Made by a program: the position numbers and the translations under genes
In this document: positions 43,084 to 53,330 of the stretch, one piece after another
Position numbering within the stretch: the stretch's first letter is position 1
Layout: the number at the start of each line of letters is the position of its first letter
The notes under the pieces: model-generated
Seen by the model: the letters and a program-made list of their open reading frames with translations, nothing else
Database searches by the model: none
Told to the model about the DNA's origin: nothing
Source of the DNA: Limnomonas spitsbergensis
Taxonomy: Eukaryota; Chlorophyta; Chlorophyceae; Chlamydomonadales
DNA length: 64,000 bases
Direction of reading: 5' to 3'
NCBI GenBank assembly: GCA_037349105.1
Contig: JAYJMM010000097.1
Span: forward strand, 1,860,001 to 1,924,000

Positions 43084-43198
43084 TCAATGACATAACACCT
43101 CTGGGCCCTGCTCAAAAAGGCTCGGCCGCGTGGGCGCCCAACTGTCCCGTTGGGAGAAATAAACTTAAGGTAAGAGGGAGAGAAGGAGAAGAACACAA
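43084..43198 (+). mobile_element. SINE-like element copy with target-site duplication, inside the LINE
   Basis: TCAATGACATAACACCTCTG through an A/G-rich tail ending GAGAAGAACACAA. It is flanked by AGACCTTGCATTGT and AGACCTTGCAGTGT (one mismatch in 14). It interrupts the LINE frame just after NVSKTETL, and the LINE resumes behind it. Confidence 0.88.
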
Positions 43199-43342
43199 AG
43201 ACCTTGCAGTGTGACATCCGCTTAGCAGCCCAGCGCGGACAGCCAGCCCATGTCTGCTTCTGCGGCCCAGAAAGGGCCAGGCTGACTCATGCTCAGGAAT
43301 TCTAGTTCTTGGGCGTCATTCAGCGCAAAAGCGGCAACATGT

Positions 43343-43462
43343 CAGTGACGTTACACCTCTGGGCCCTGCTCAAATAAGGCTCGGTAGGCTCGGCCGCGCG
43401 GACGCCTAACTAAAGAGTTGGGAGGGAAGATGGAAAGAAACACAGAAGAGGGTAGGACAAAA
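43343..43462 (+). mobile_element. SINE-like element copy with target-site duplication, inside the LINE
   Basis: CAGTGACGTTACACCTCTGG through GGGTAGGACAAAAT. It is flanked by perfect 15-bp copies of AAAGCGGCAACATGT (left end 43342, right 43464-43478). An internal duplication of GGCTCGG is seen near 43380-43395. Confidence 0.9.
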
Positions 43463-44437
43463 TAAAGCGGCAACATGTGGAAGGCCATGCATGGAAGAGA
43501 GGCGCCTCTAGATGCCGCATTTCACCGTTTCCGCCCCATGGTTGCCAAGGTGCGTCTCATGCACCATCTACCTGTACGCATCCGGTTGGCGGCTATATAC
43601 ACATCGCCAGTGGCCAACTACGGAGATGTGGTGTGGGACACTACTGACCTCCAGCTGCGGCAGTGCTTCAACAGCAGGATGCAGTCCAGCCTGCTTCGGC
43701 ACCTGCAAAAGACTGCAGGGCTGCCTGCGTCCGCAGCCAGCTGGGGGGTAGTGAGGGAGCTGCAGATCCAGCTGTAACAGCGAGACAGGTGGCCCAACGA
43801 GCTCTACTTATACCACGCAGGGGCGGCACCGGCAGCACTGCGAGACAGCCCACTCATGGCTAAGGCTGGCATGCAGCTCGCGGTCAGACAGAACACCGGA
43901 GGGCGCACCTGGTGCAGTGAACTGCTGGGTGCACTCGAGGTGCTGGAGCGGGGAGCAGCTGTCCCTATACAGCGACTGTCACAGCCTTTACAGCCTTTAC
44001 CCGCCAAGGAGGTGCTGGCGCTAGTGGACGGAGCCTACAATGAGGCGTTGCTGGACTCCTCTGGGCCGGGAAAACCTCAGGGATCCCGCCACCGAACACA
44101 GGTCTGCGGAACACAAGCCTCTTGTGCCTGCTGGTTTCAACCTGCAGAGGGTGCTGTGCTGGCGCAGGAGCCAAGAGCCGCACCAGCAACAGGGAGTGTG
44201 CTTTTGTGCGCTCAGACTTATGGCTGCGACTTGGCACCATCTGCGCAGCCGACTCTAGAGGATGGGGTGCCCCAGCTTTCTAAGAAGATGTGGTCCAACT
44301 TGATGAGGGCCATGCCCCATGGGCTGGGTATTCTGACTTCCTTTTATTTCTTGCCTTTTTCTCTGCTTCTTCTCCTTCTCTCGTCTCTCCACTTTCCAAC
44401 TAGGCAGTTGCACGCTTACCGGTAATGCAATACGTGA

Positions 44438-47325
44438 TGTCACGGTATAATGCAGTAAACGTGCCAGAACCGTATTAGCCGCCGCCGCGGCCACGGAGGC
44501 TCCGCAGCTTCTCTGCGGAGCCCACTTTTCTAGGTTAGGAGCCCAGCTTCCCACTTTCGGGAAATTCTGAGCCAGTACTTAGTAAATAAGGGTTTGCCGG
44601 GACCTTTCAATCCCGGCTCGCACGCTTGACACTTACTTCGTCCCTTTTAAGTGGACAGACCTCCAATTGTAAACAGCACCGGCCATTATCCTGGATATGC
44701 CCGGTGAAGAGCATTAAGTCAGTTCCGCGTCAACAAGTCAAGCCTAGATCAGCTACTCAGCCGACATAGCAAGCCTAGGACTACCCTGCAAGATGCCCGA
44801 CTTGACCTAGGACAACGTCCGCAGTCTACGTCTACGGCATCCCCCGCATTACGCGGTAAGTGACCCAGATCGGCCTGCCAGGTTAGCTACCAGGAAGGCC
44901 AGAAGTCTAGCTTTACAAGTGCTCAGCACCGTGTCTGTCATCTAGAAGTTCCAGCCACAGCTTAACGCGCTGCGCATCCGCGGCCAGTGTGTAGTCACTG
45001 AGCCCGCCCCTAGGCGTCCGCCACTCTGTGGGGAAGAAGTCCGCCACGGACCTGAAGCAACCATCGCGTGTCTACTTAAAAGGGACGAAGTGGATCTAGT
45101 CTGCTCAGCCTGATCCAACGAATCCTGCTTAAGGTGTATGTGCTGTGAAGCCTGGAATTTTTTCTCCATGACAAGCGGATCTGCCTTGGACAGCTAGAAA
45201 TCACTGAGCAGAGGATTCTTCATAGATAATTCCAAGTCAATACCTGCTTGCGCTGGGCGTGGCAACCCAGAAGCAGAAGTAGCTTGAAGAATCAGGCTGT
45301 TGAATTATAAACCCAGCTGATTAGTGCCTGTGCACCTGGTCTGCCTTTGTGGTGAAGTGCAAATTACCCAAGTGTTGACAGCAGAATTGAGGTGTGGATC
45401 TGGGATCCAAGTTTAAAAGCGGCAACCCAAGACTGTGTGCAGGAAGCAGACATCGCGACCTGGAGCTGCAGAGTCTGAGCATGAAGCCGCGCACCTGACA
45501 ATGCAGGGATCAGCATGGCATCCCAGCGAGTCGAAAGGTGGGAGAAGTGGGTGAAGGCAAGATTTTGCCAGATCACCGGATTATACATTAGGGCGAGGGG
45601 TCATTCCGCCAGATCAATTGAAATTGCCTGTCCTTGTGGCCGGTCTAGCAAGTCCTCACCAGGCTGCAGACGGTAGAGGGAGCAGAAGCGTGCTGTAAGC
45701 TGCGTCAAAGGTTGCTGTGTGCCAACACAGACAAACGAGCGAATTGTTCAGAAATCTAGCAGAAATGCAGGACCCAATCATAGATCCCGACCGCCACCAG
45801 CACCCTGAAGCATCCAGGTGTAGCAGCAGGCTAAGAGGGCTGGATCCCGTGACACCCCTTGATGCTGCGATAGCCGAAGAGGCGATGCAGATTTCCCTAG
45901 GACTGTCAGGAGCACCCTTGGATGATGGCATTTTGCATGTAGCAGTGACTCGCAGAGGGATCGGACGAGGCGGCCCGGTCATGGACACCCCCAGGCTGAG
46001 CCAAGAAGTGGAGCAGTGGCCAGTCCCTGAGGAAGGAACCTTTGACCCGACCTCACAGCCGCCCACGGATAGGTCGCAGACCTGTGTGGCGGGGGAGGGC
46101 AGCGGTTCAGAAGGAACCCCGACGCAGGACCTGCCTGGAGGGGCAGGAACGCGGACAGGCGGGACTGAACCGGAGCTCCAAGTGTTGATCAAGAGGGAAC
46201 CCGGACCCGAGCCCAGGCCTGAGCCCGCAGTGGTCAGGTTGGAAAAGGAGACGGTCCAGCCAGTGGCGACCCAGCTGGACTTGCAGAGGTACCGGGAGCC
46301 GCAGGTCCAAAGGGAGTTAGCCGGGCCGGCAGTGGTCCAACGGGACTTGCAGACATGCAGTGACCCAAGGGCCAAGCGGCAGCCCGCCGCGCCTGTGGGA
46401 CAGCCGTGGGCGGATCTGGTCTCTGAGGACGAGCTGCCAGATCCCAAGCACGACATGCAGCTTCCAAGGGGAATGCCGCCAAGGCCTGTGTTGCACCGGC
46501 GGAAGCAGGCAAGGCCGCTGCGCGTCCCGGTCGAGGAGACGGCCGGAGCCTTGGCATATGGCACACCCATGTCCAGATTCCCCCCCAGCCTCGGCGGGCA
46601 AAGGCAGGAGGCCGGGGCCGGATCTGCCGGGAAGGAAATGGGGAGCGGCAGTCGGAGGGACAGCATGTACGGGTACTTCAACAACCCGGCGTGGATGCCT
46701 GTACCCGGAGAAGCCGAGCAGTCAGGAGGACGCTGGCTGCTGGACCCAGCAGGGCGAGCGGCGGACGAGCTACAGCCGATAGGATGGACGGGGATCCTGC
46801 AGTGGTCTGCACGCCTGTGGCAGCAAGTATGCTCCAGGTATTTTGCCCACCTCAGCGATCAGGCAAGGGCCATCGAGGAATTCAGGAGCCACCATCTGGC
46901 AGAGTGGGCAACAAAAGCCATTATGGGAATCCCTCACACGGGGCAGGACAGGGCAACGCTGCTGGCAGCCCTTGGCAGGGTGTCCAAGGGAACAGCGGGA
47001 CAGGAGGCGGCCCTGGCTGTCAAGGCCTTTGCAGATGAGTGGTGCACCAGCGTGGTCGGGGATGAGGAGCAGCCCGGATCTGAGCCAGTGGAGGAGGAAG
47101 AGCTCCAGGAGTGGGAAGGATTCGAGGCGGCCAGGCTGCAGCCCGATGACCTCAGGAAGGTCCAGAGGTAGCAAGAGCAGACGGGAGGAGCTGTTACAGC
47201 TGCAAGCCAGGCCCTGCGGGAACGCCTGGAGGCCAGCAGTGAGCCCAGTCTCAGGAGCCAAAGAGGGAACAAGGGTGCAGGCCCAGGCCAAGCAGCCCAG
47301 CGGCCAGCAAACAGCTAAGGGCGAC
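44438..47325 (+). mobile_element. Older split-direct-repeat retroelement, 5' part
   Basis: It starts TGTCACGGTATAATGCAGTA. The first ~650 bp match, with many differences, the A repeat of the younger element (58805-58161 read on the minus strand), and the leader matches to about 45300. A gag-like frame follows at 45765. The element is broken at 47325 by the younger element and its gag resumes at 58806. Its own B repeats and 3' end are not visible. Confidence 0.8.
45765..47171 (+). pseudogene. Gag-like protein of the older element, interrupted
   Basis: The frame starts MQDPIIDPDRHQHPEASR, parallel to MQDAIVDPNRHQHPDTAR in the younger element, and later contains QPIGWTGILQWSARLWQQVC, IEEFRSHHLAEWATKA and MGIPHTGQDRATLLAALG. 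The younger copy has near-identical phrases. The frame ends at a TAG (47169-47171) where the younger copy has Trp (VRWQEQTEG). The same frame then stays recognisable until the insertion at 47326. The large repeat region of the younger gag is missing here. A structural (capsid-like) role is inferred from position and from homology between the two copies only. Confidence 0.75.
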
Positions 47326-47556
47326 TGTCGCACCATAAAGCAGTAACCGTGCCAAAATGGTGTAAGCTGTCAGGACTGCCTTAGAGAGGCTCAAACTACT
47401 CACAACTAAGGTTCAACACCTGTACACACGTGCCTCTTGTACTACACTGCGGAGGTACAAGGGCTGTAAAGGGGTAACTTGGTACAGCGTACCGTATAAG
47501 AGGGAAGGTTGGCCTACCCGGGCGCCCCTAGCTGTGGGTACCGCCCCTACTTTACT
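47326..47556 (-). repeat. Split direct repeat B2 (outer)
   Basis: 231 bp, beginning on the plus strand TGTCGCACCATAAAGC and ending CTACTTTACT. It forms the 3' terminus of the young element and directly abuts A2. Confidence 0.92.
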
Positions 47557-47557
47557 A

Positions 47558-48202
47558 CGAGAGGTTTGCTTTGGGTCCGTGGCGGACTTCTTCCCCACAT
47601 AGTGGCGGACGCCTACGGGCGGACTCAGTGACTACACACTGGCCGCGGATGCGCAGCGCGTTAAGCTGTGGCTGGAACTTCTAGATGACAGACACGGAGC
47701 TGGTCACTTGTAACGCTAAACTGCTGGCCCTTCAGATAGCTGATCTGTCGGGTCGCTGAGTCACTTACCGCGTGAAGCGGGGGATGTCGTAGCCGTAGAC
47801 TGCGGGCGGTGTCCTAGGTCGGGCTGGGCATCTAGCTGAGGATTACTAGGTTGCTATGTCGGCTCTGAGGCCGAACTAGGCTTGATCGTCTTCGAGCCTT
47901 CGTGGTACTGGCGTTATTGGTATTCACAGGGTATATCTTGGGATGATAGCCGGTGCTGATTACAATTAGAGGCCTGTCCACTTAAAAGGAACGAAGTAAA
48001 TGTCAAGCGTGCAAGCCGGGATTCAAAGGTCCCGGCAAGCCCTATTTACTGAGTACGGGAAATCCTGCCTCAGACCTTCCCGAAAGTGGGAAGCTGGGCT
48101 CCTAACCCTAAAAAGGGGGCTCCGCAGGGAAGCTGCGGAGTCTACGGGGACGCGTCAGCGGTCCCTACGGTTTTGGCACGTATACTGCATTATACCGTGA
48201 CA
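47558..48202 (-). repeat. Split direct repeat A2
   Basis: 645 bp, near identical to A1 (differences noticed: C/T at about 47609 and T/G in the cagacctNcccg phrase near 48078). It ends on the plus strand CCGTGACA and is separated from B1 by GC. Confidence 0.93.
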
Positions 48203-48204
48203 GC

Positions 48205-48435
48205 TGTCGCACCATAAAGCAGTAACCGTGCCAAAATGGTGTAAGCTGTCAGTACTGCCTTAGAGAGGCTCAAACTACTCACAACTAAGGTTCGACACCT
48301 GTACACACGTGCCTCTTGTACTACACTGCGGAGGTACAAGGGCTGTAAAGGGGTAACTTGGTACAGCGTACCGTATAAGAGGGAAGGTTGGCCTACCCGG
48401 GCGCCCCTAGCTGTGGGTACCGCCCCTACTTTACT
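48205..48435 (-). repeat. Split direct repeat B1 (inner)
   Basis: 231 bp, near identical to B2 (GTCAGT for GTCAGG, and GTTCGA for GTTCAA). The A2-B1 joint reads GACAGCTGTC, a palindrome. Confidence 0.93.
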
Positions 48436-48439
48436 CGCC

Positions 48440-49415
48440 CCCCGCTCCTCACGATAAGCACTCAGGGCTTGCGTGGGGAGCCGGACTAGGGGTGGTACTG
48501 AAACTGGAATCGGAAAATATGTACACTCAGCACTTGTCAGTTCCCTAACACGGAAGTCTCCTACACATCTGACTGCAATCCAGCTAGTCGAAAGAAAATC
48601 CACGAAAGAAAATCCACTGCAGGAAATGTGCTGCAGGACATCCACAAAAAGAAATTCTCCAAAGAAAATTCACTGAAATGCGTGGCTAACCCTAGGTCCT
48701 CCCACGGTTACGCACACTCGACAAAGGCCTCAGGGCTCCTCCCGACCTCTCTCTGGCCTGATCATGGCACAAATAATTCGGTACCGTCACCAGTGTCATG
48801 CTTGGGGAAATTCAAAAAACCATCAGAATCCGTCAGAATCTACAGAACCCTCAGAAACTGTCAGCATTCACATGTTCTACCGCTTGGAAGCGTTCCAATC
48901 CAAAGGCCTCAGTCAGGCACACAGACAACCGCATACCGTCCGCTGCTCTCGCCCCAATGCACCGTTGACACCTGGCCCTAGGCCACAGGAGATGAGTGCA
49001 GTAGCAGCGGTGCCTTATCCTAGTCTTGCCCCTGCTGGTTGGCCCTGCGGCAATCTCTATTTCAAAGAAAATTGTCATGCAAGTCTACTACTTGAATCAG
49101 CGCTGTAGCCGTCGTCACTATGTACTCCTTTGGCTCGCTGCTCCTGCTCCTACGGTACATCGGGAAAGCTTTTTACTTGAGTACTAGGCTACGTCCTGCT
49201 GGACGTCGGCCCACTGCCTGCTGCCTACTAGTGCCAGTCGTGCCGCCCATGGGGTGTTCCCCTAGGGCTGGCACCGGCTCGTTCTTCCAGGTATGGCGTG
49301 GGTTCCGTCAAGTGCTCAGCGCGTACTACCGTTCTAGGGGATTCCTATTCCCCCTTAGCCCTTCTTGGCTGTCTATCTGCCCCTCGAGGGCCGACACCTC
49401 CTCTTCGTTGGAAGC
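48440..49415. other. 3' untranslated part of the young element
   Basis: Between the end of the gag-like frame and B1 no conserved protein was recognised in any frame. Reverse transcriptase and recombinase motifs were looked for and not found. Confidence 0.55.
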
Positions 49416-52400
49416 CTAGCGCCACCATGGTCCTTCAATGGACCGCTCGCGAGGTGACATTGGGTTCTCCCCTGTCATTGGTGTACGCGATGCTATTGAG
49501 CCCGCCCGCCAGTGGTCTTGTAACGACCCGTTCCCCCTGCCGGGTGGCAGGGTTGGTCTAGGTGTCCAACGTGCCGGCTTTCTCCCCTCGCCCGTCTCAT
49601 CCGCCTCTTCCTCCTCTGCCGTCTCCTCTTCCTCATCTGTCTCGTCCTCCTCTTCCGTCTCTTCCGCCTCTGGCCTGTGATCTGCGACCACCAGGTCTCT
49701 CATTTCCAGGGCGAACCTCTCCATCAGCACCACCTGCTGCGTCAGCACAGTGATCTGCTCCTCATCGGTCATGCACAGGTAGTTGGGCACAGTCATCCTG
49801 AACTCGCACAGCTTGGCCCTGGTGGCCACTGGCAGCCCATCATAGAACATGTGCGAGACCGAGTGCTTTCTGCCAAAGTGGTCTGGTGCATCCCTGGAGA
49901 TCTGCAGCAACTCTGCCGTGGACAGGATCCTGTGGGCGAAAGCCTCAACCGTCTCCTCCGGCTTGACTCCTGGGTCCAGGGTGGTCTTGACTCCCAGCTT
50001 GAGGCCGGTGATTGCTGCCCTTTCGTCTGAAGTTGGCTTGCCCACCTCCCTTTGGACCACCCTGATCCACAGGGTGAGTAAGGATACCTCGCTGGGCGGC
50101 CCGACCGCCGGGGCACTCCACGCCTCTTGGATCCGCTCGACCTCCCTGGAGGCTTTGTCTCCTTGGGGTGCTGATCGTATGGCGACCACCAGCGGCCCCA
50201 CGCATGCTGGCTTGGCTGTCCACATGCCCACCAAGGAGCGGACCAACAGAGCCATGGCTGAGGGTGACTGGCAAGACCCTGCAATTTCTCCTGCCACCAC
50301 TGCCAGGGCTGGCGGCTCGTCCGATAAAGCCAGGCGGTTGTGCGAGCCCCATGAGCTGCAGGCCTGGCAGTATTGCCTGGTTGCGACTGCCCCCGGTTGG
50401 GACATGTCCAGCACTGGCACATTGCCCTGAATGTTGGGGATCTTGGTGAACCGCGTTCCCCCAGCCAGCTGCAGGATCATCTGTTGCTGCAGCCGTATGT
50501 TTGTCTCCGCCTGTTCCTGGGTTAACCTGTCCCTTCTTTGTCTCGCAGATTCCCTGCCGGAGCCTGGGCCGCGACCCTCTGTATCCTCCGAGTCTGACAT
50601 GCTGGGGTCCGAGCCAGATCCGCCGCCGCCGTTCCTGGCTGGGCCTTGCCTGCGTTGGTCCCGTTGGTCTCTGCGGTCTGCGCTCAGTTGGGACTGTCCG
50701 CCCCCAGATGGCCTCATGCTTGCCACGCTTCTGGGGCGGCTGCTGCCCTCCGAAGGCTGTATCGCTGGGCCCTGGCGCCTATCCTCTTCTGACTCCGCCT
50801 GCCTGCTGGGCTGGTAACTGCCATGCCTGCTGGGCTGCGTTCCACCCGTGTACTCCCTTGCCTCGGAAGCTGACAGGCAGTCGTCCCTGCTTTCCTGCCT
50901 TTGCTGGTAGTCTCCCCCGGTGGTACCTGCCTGGTTGATTTCCTGAACGACCCGCCTTCCTTGGCTGGGGCCTTGGCTCCTCTCCGGCCTGCCTCGTGCC
51001 TGTGCTGCTTGTCCCCGCGGGAACTCAGCAATGTGGTCCACCTGGCCTTCTTGGCCGCTGTGTTCCGTATGATCCACGAAGCGCAGCAGGTCGTGGGGTT
51101 CTTGCCTGCTGGCCCTTCTTGGCACTGGGCCCTGCTGGAAGCCGGTTGTTCTGGGCTGTTCGCTGGCCGCTGGGCTGCTGGGTCTGGGTCTGCGCCCTAC
51201 GTCCAGCCGCTGGTTTCGGAGGCTGGGCTCACTGCTGGCTTCCAGGCGCTCCCATCTGGCTTGGCTTGCAGCAGGTGCGGTCCCTTCCGTCTGCTCCTGC
51301 CATCGCACCTCCCTGCGGTCGTCTTGCTGCAGTCTGGATGCTTCGAACCCTTCCCACTCCTCGAGCTCCCCTTGCTCCGATTCGGGCTCTTCCAGATCCC
51401 CTGCTGTGCCGTTGCACCATCCGTCGGCGAAGGCCTTGACAGCTAGGACCGCCTCAGGCCCTGCTGCTCCTCTGGACACTCTGCGCAGGGCTGCCAGCAG
51501 CGTTGCCCAGTCCTGCCCCGTGTGGGGGATGCCCATAAGGGCCTTCGTCGCCCATTCCGCCAGGTGGTGGCTTTGGAACTCCTCGATAGCCTGGGTCTGA
51601 TCGCTGAGGTGGGCGAAACACCTGGAGCACACCTGCTGCCACAGCCGTGCTGCCCATTGCAGGATGTCTGCCCATCCGATTGGCTGGAGTTCTCTAGTTG
51701 GTAGTTCCGCCGTACCCGTCTGGCTCACGCTCCCCGCGTGTTCTTCCACTGCCGGACGCCGCTCCCCTGGGATAGGCGTCCACCCCGGGTAGCTGAAGTA
51801 CCCATAAAGGCTGTCAGCCTGGCCGCTGCCCTTCTTTTCCCTGCTGTTGCCTTTGGCCACGGCCTCTTGCCTCTGCCTGCCTGCGCTAGCTGGGAACCTG
51901 GACTGGGGTGTGCCATGCCCCGTGGATGCGGGTGCTGCTTGAACGGGTATCTGTCCATACCTGGGTGCCAACCACATGGGCTCCCGGATGCTTTCCTGCT
52001 CAACAGCTTCCACCCTGCTTCTCATTGGTTTGGGCTCTTCTTCCTCCACACTGCTGGAGCCCGCCTCAGCCTTCTGGGGCTGGTGTGGCTCCTGCACCCG
52101 CAGCTGACCCTGCCCCGGGTTCTCAACCGCCTCCAGCGCTGCCTGCTTTGCTCCTCCCCTCTGGATGGTGGCATCCATGAGATGCTCACATGCCCTGTCG
52201 CTGTGCTCGCACTCGAACCCGCAGAACATGCATACTCCTCCTTTGTTAAGCCGCATGGCCTGACGCATGTCATTGCGGATCTCCATCGGTTGCTGACGGG
52301 CACCTGCTGCACGGTCCTCCCAGAGCCTGTCTAGATCCACATCTGCAGGCGGTACATCATGAATTGCTACCGGGCACACATTTCTGATGCCGCTGTCGTC

Positions 52401-53309
52401 CTCGGGTGCTGGCACCGGAGACCTGCTGCTCCTAGCTGCTTCCATGTCACGGTCAGCTGCCCTGCCTGCCATTGCCAGGCTGGAACTGCTGCAGTCGTCT
52501 GGGTCGAGACTCAGGCTAGGGCTGGCTTGACCCACTGGCCCACCCGGCTCTGCTGAGCAGGAACCCTCATGGCTGGCCTGCTCAGCCCCGTGCCCCCAGG
52601 GTAGTGCCACGTGCCATGCAACCATGGCTGCGTGCTGCAGCTGCTGCTCTTCCTCCTCCTCGCCTTGTGGCCGCAACGCCTGTAAGTTATGATTGGCATG
52701 TTCCAAGCTATGCTTCACCCTCCTCAGCTGCCTGGTCATCCTCAACTGCCAAGCCAACATTGGCTGCCTGGCCACCCACAGCTGCCTGGCCACTCCTTTG
52801 AGCTTCTGCCGGTACCAGTTAACCTTTTCCCTCAGCATGGGTACGGAGATTCCCAGCTCCTCTGACCCCTCAGGATTCTCTGCTGCAACTGGCTTGGGTG
52901 AGTGTCCATTGTGTTCCCCATGGGCACTGTCCTGGTGGGTTGGGCTTGCTACCCTTGTGCCCGGGATCACCTGCCTTGCCCCTTCAGTTGGACCTTGCAC
53001 GGCCAACCCCTCCGGCAGGTTGCCTGCCTGGCCCCCCTTGAGTCCTGAGGCCTTGACCAGGGACTGGCTAGGGCTGCCGGCAGCTGCAGGCACACATGCC
53101 TCACTCTTTGGCGCCCCCAGCTGTTTGTTGGCCTGCTGGACCGCCCCTGGGTCTGATATTGGCACCTTGGTCCCTCCAGGAGCTGCTGCCACTGGTGGTG
53201 TGATAGGCCCATCCTCTTCTGGTTGGTGCATATGCATCTGAACCGACACCATTGCATGCCTGTGCACGTGGTCCTCGACCTCACTTGATCCAACTGGTTC
53301 CTCAGCCAC
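49416..53309 (-). CDS. Gag-like polyprotein, main part (young element)
   Basis: Frame of 1297 codons. Its first codon is GTG, preceded in the same frame by a TAG at 53331-53333 that separates it from the repeat-rich frame upstream; read-through or splicing would fuse them. It contains MCFGFECEH-type Cys/His residues (CMFCGFECEHSDRACEH), the block shared with the older element (QPIGWADILQWAARLWQQVC, HHLAEWATKALMGIPHTGQD), a Ser/Arg/Gln-rich linker, and a capsid-like segment (LGVKTTLDPGVKPEETVEAF, HRILSTAELLQISRDAPDHF, MFYDGLPVATRAKLCEFRM). It ends in a very acidic stretch (TEEEDETDEEEETAEEEEAD). The capsid-like part follows retrotransposon gag style. The rest is not recognised. Unusually large for a gag. 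Confidence 0.8.
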   Translation of the reverse strand: MAEEPVGSSEVEDHVHRHAMVSVQMHMHQPEEDGPITPPVAAAPGGTKVPISDPGAVQQANKQLGAPKSEACVPAAAGSPSQSLVKASGLKGGQAGNLPEGLAVQGPTEGARQVIPGTRVASPTHQDSAHGEHNGHSPKPVAAENPEGSEELGISVPMLREKVNWYRQKLKGVARQLWVARQPMLAWQLRMTRQLRRVKHSLEHANHNLQALRPQGEEEEEQQLQHAAMVAWHVALPWGHGAEQASHEGSCSAEPGGPVGQASPSLSLDPDDCSSSSLAMAGRAADRDMEAARSSRSPVPAPEDDSGIRNVCPVAIHDVPPADVDLDRLWEDRAAGARQQPMEIRNDMRQAMRLNKGGVCMFCGFECEHSDRACEHLMDATIQRGGAKQAALEAVENPGQGQLRVQEPHQPQKAEAGSSSVEEEEPKPMRSRVEAVEQESIREPMWLAPRYGQIPVQAAPASTGHGTPQSRFPASAGRQRQEAVAKGNSREKKGSGQADSLYGYFSYPGWTPIPGERRPAVEEHAGSVSQTGTAELPTRELQPIGWADILQWAARLWQQVCSRCFAHLSDQTQAIEEFQSHHLAEWATKALMGIPHTGQDWATLLAALRRVSRGAAGPEAVLAVKAFADGWCNGTAGDLEEPESEQGELEEWEGFEASRLQQDDRREVRWQEQTEGTAPAASQARWERLEASSEPSLRNQRLDVGRRPRPSSPAASEQPRTTGFQQGPVPRRASRQEPHDLLRFVDHTEHSGQEGQVDHIAEFPRGQAAQARGRPERSQGPSQGRRVVQEINQAGTTGGDYQQRQESRDDCLSASEAREYTGGTQPSRHGSYQPSRQAESEEDRRQGPAIQPSEGSSRPRSVASMRPSGGGQSQLSADRRDQRDQRRQGPARNGGGGSGSDPSMSDSEDTEGRGPGSGRESARQRRDRLTQEQAETNIRLQQQMILQLAGGTRFTKIPNIQGNVPVLDMSQPGAVATRQYCQACSSWGSHNRLALSDEPPALAVVAGEIAGSCQSPSAMALLVRSLVGMWTAKPACVGPLVVAIRSAPQGDKASREVERIQEAWSAPAVGPPSEVSLLTLWIRVVQREVGKPTSDERAAITGLKLGVKTTLDPGVKPEETVEAFAHRILSTAELLQISRDAPDHFGRKHSVSHMFYDGLPVATRAKLCEFRMTVPNYLCMTDEEQITVLTQQVVLMERFALEMRDLVVADHRPEAEETEEEDETDEEEETAEEEEADETGEGRKPARWTPRPTLPPGRGNGSLQDHWRAGSIASRTPMTGENPMSPRERSIEGPWWR

Positions 53310-53330
53310 TTGCTGGTTCAGCTTCTGTTC

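Larger units (their letters stand above)
42405..44300 (+). mobile_element. Decayed LINE (non-LTR retrotransposon), reverse transcriptase and downstream region
   Basis: Frame-broken plus-strand pieces follow the order of a LINE reverse transcriptase: HPEVLGFQRRRSTLQADFLL, then VAFVDVSKVHDSS, then INQGCPPSPLLFSLYISN, then LLDADELSLVASTPAGLQ, then NVSKTETLHC. The catalytic YADD box reads DADE and frames shift several times, so the element is dead. After two SINE-like insertions it continues with KVRLMHHLPVRIRLAAIYTS and a typical post-RT region to about 44.3 kb. The 5' part (endonuclease) is absent, as in usual 5'-truncated copies. Confidence 0.85.
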
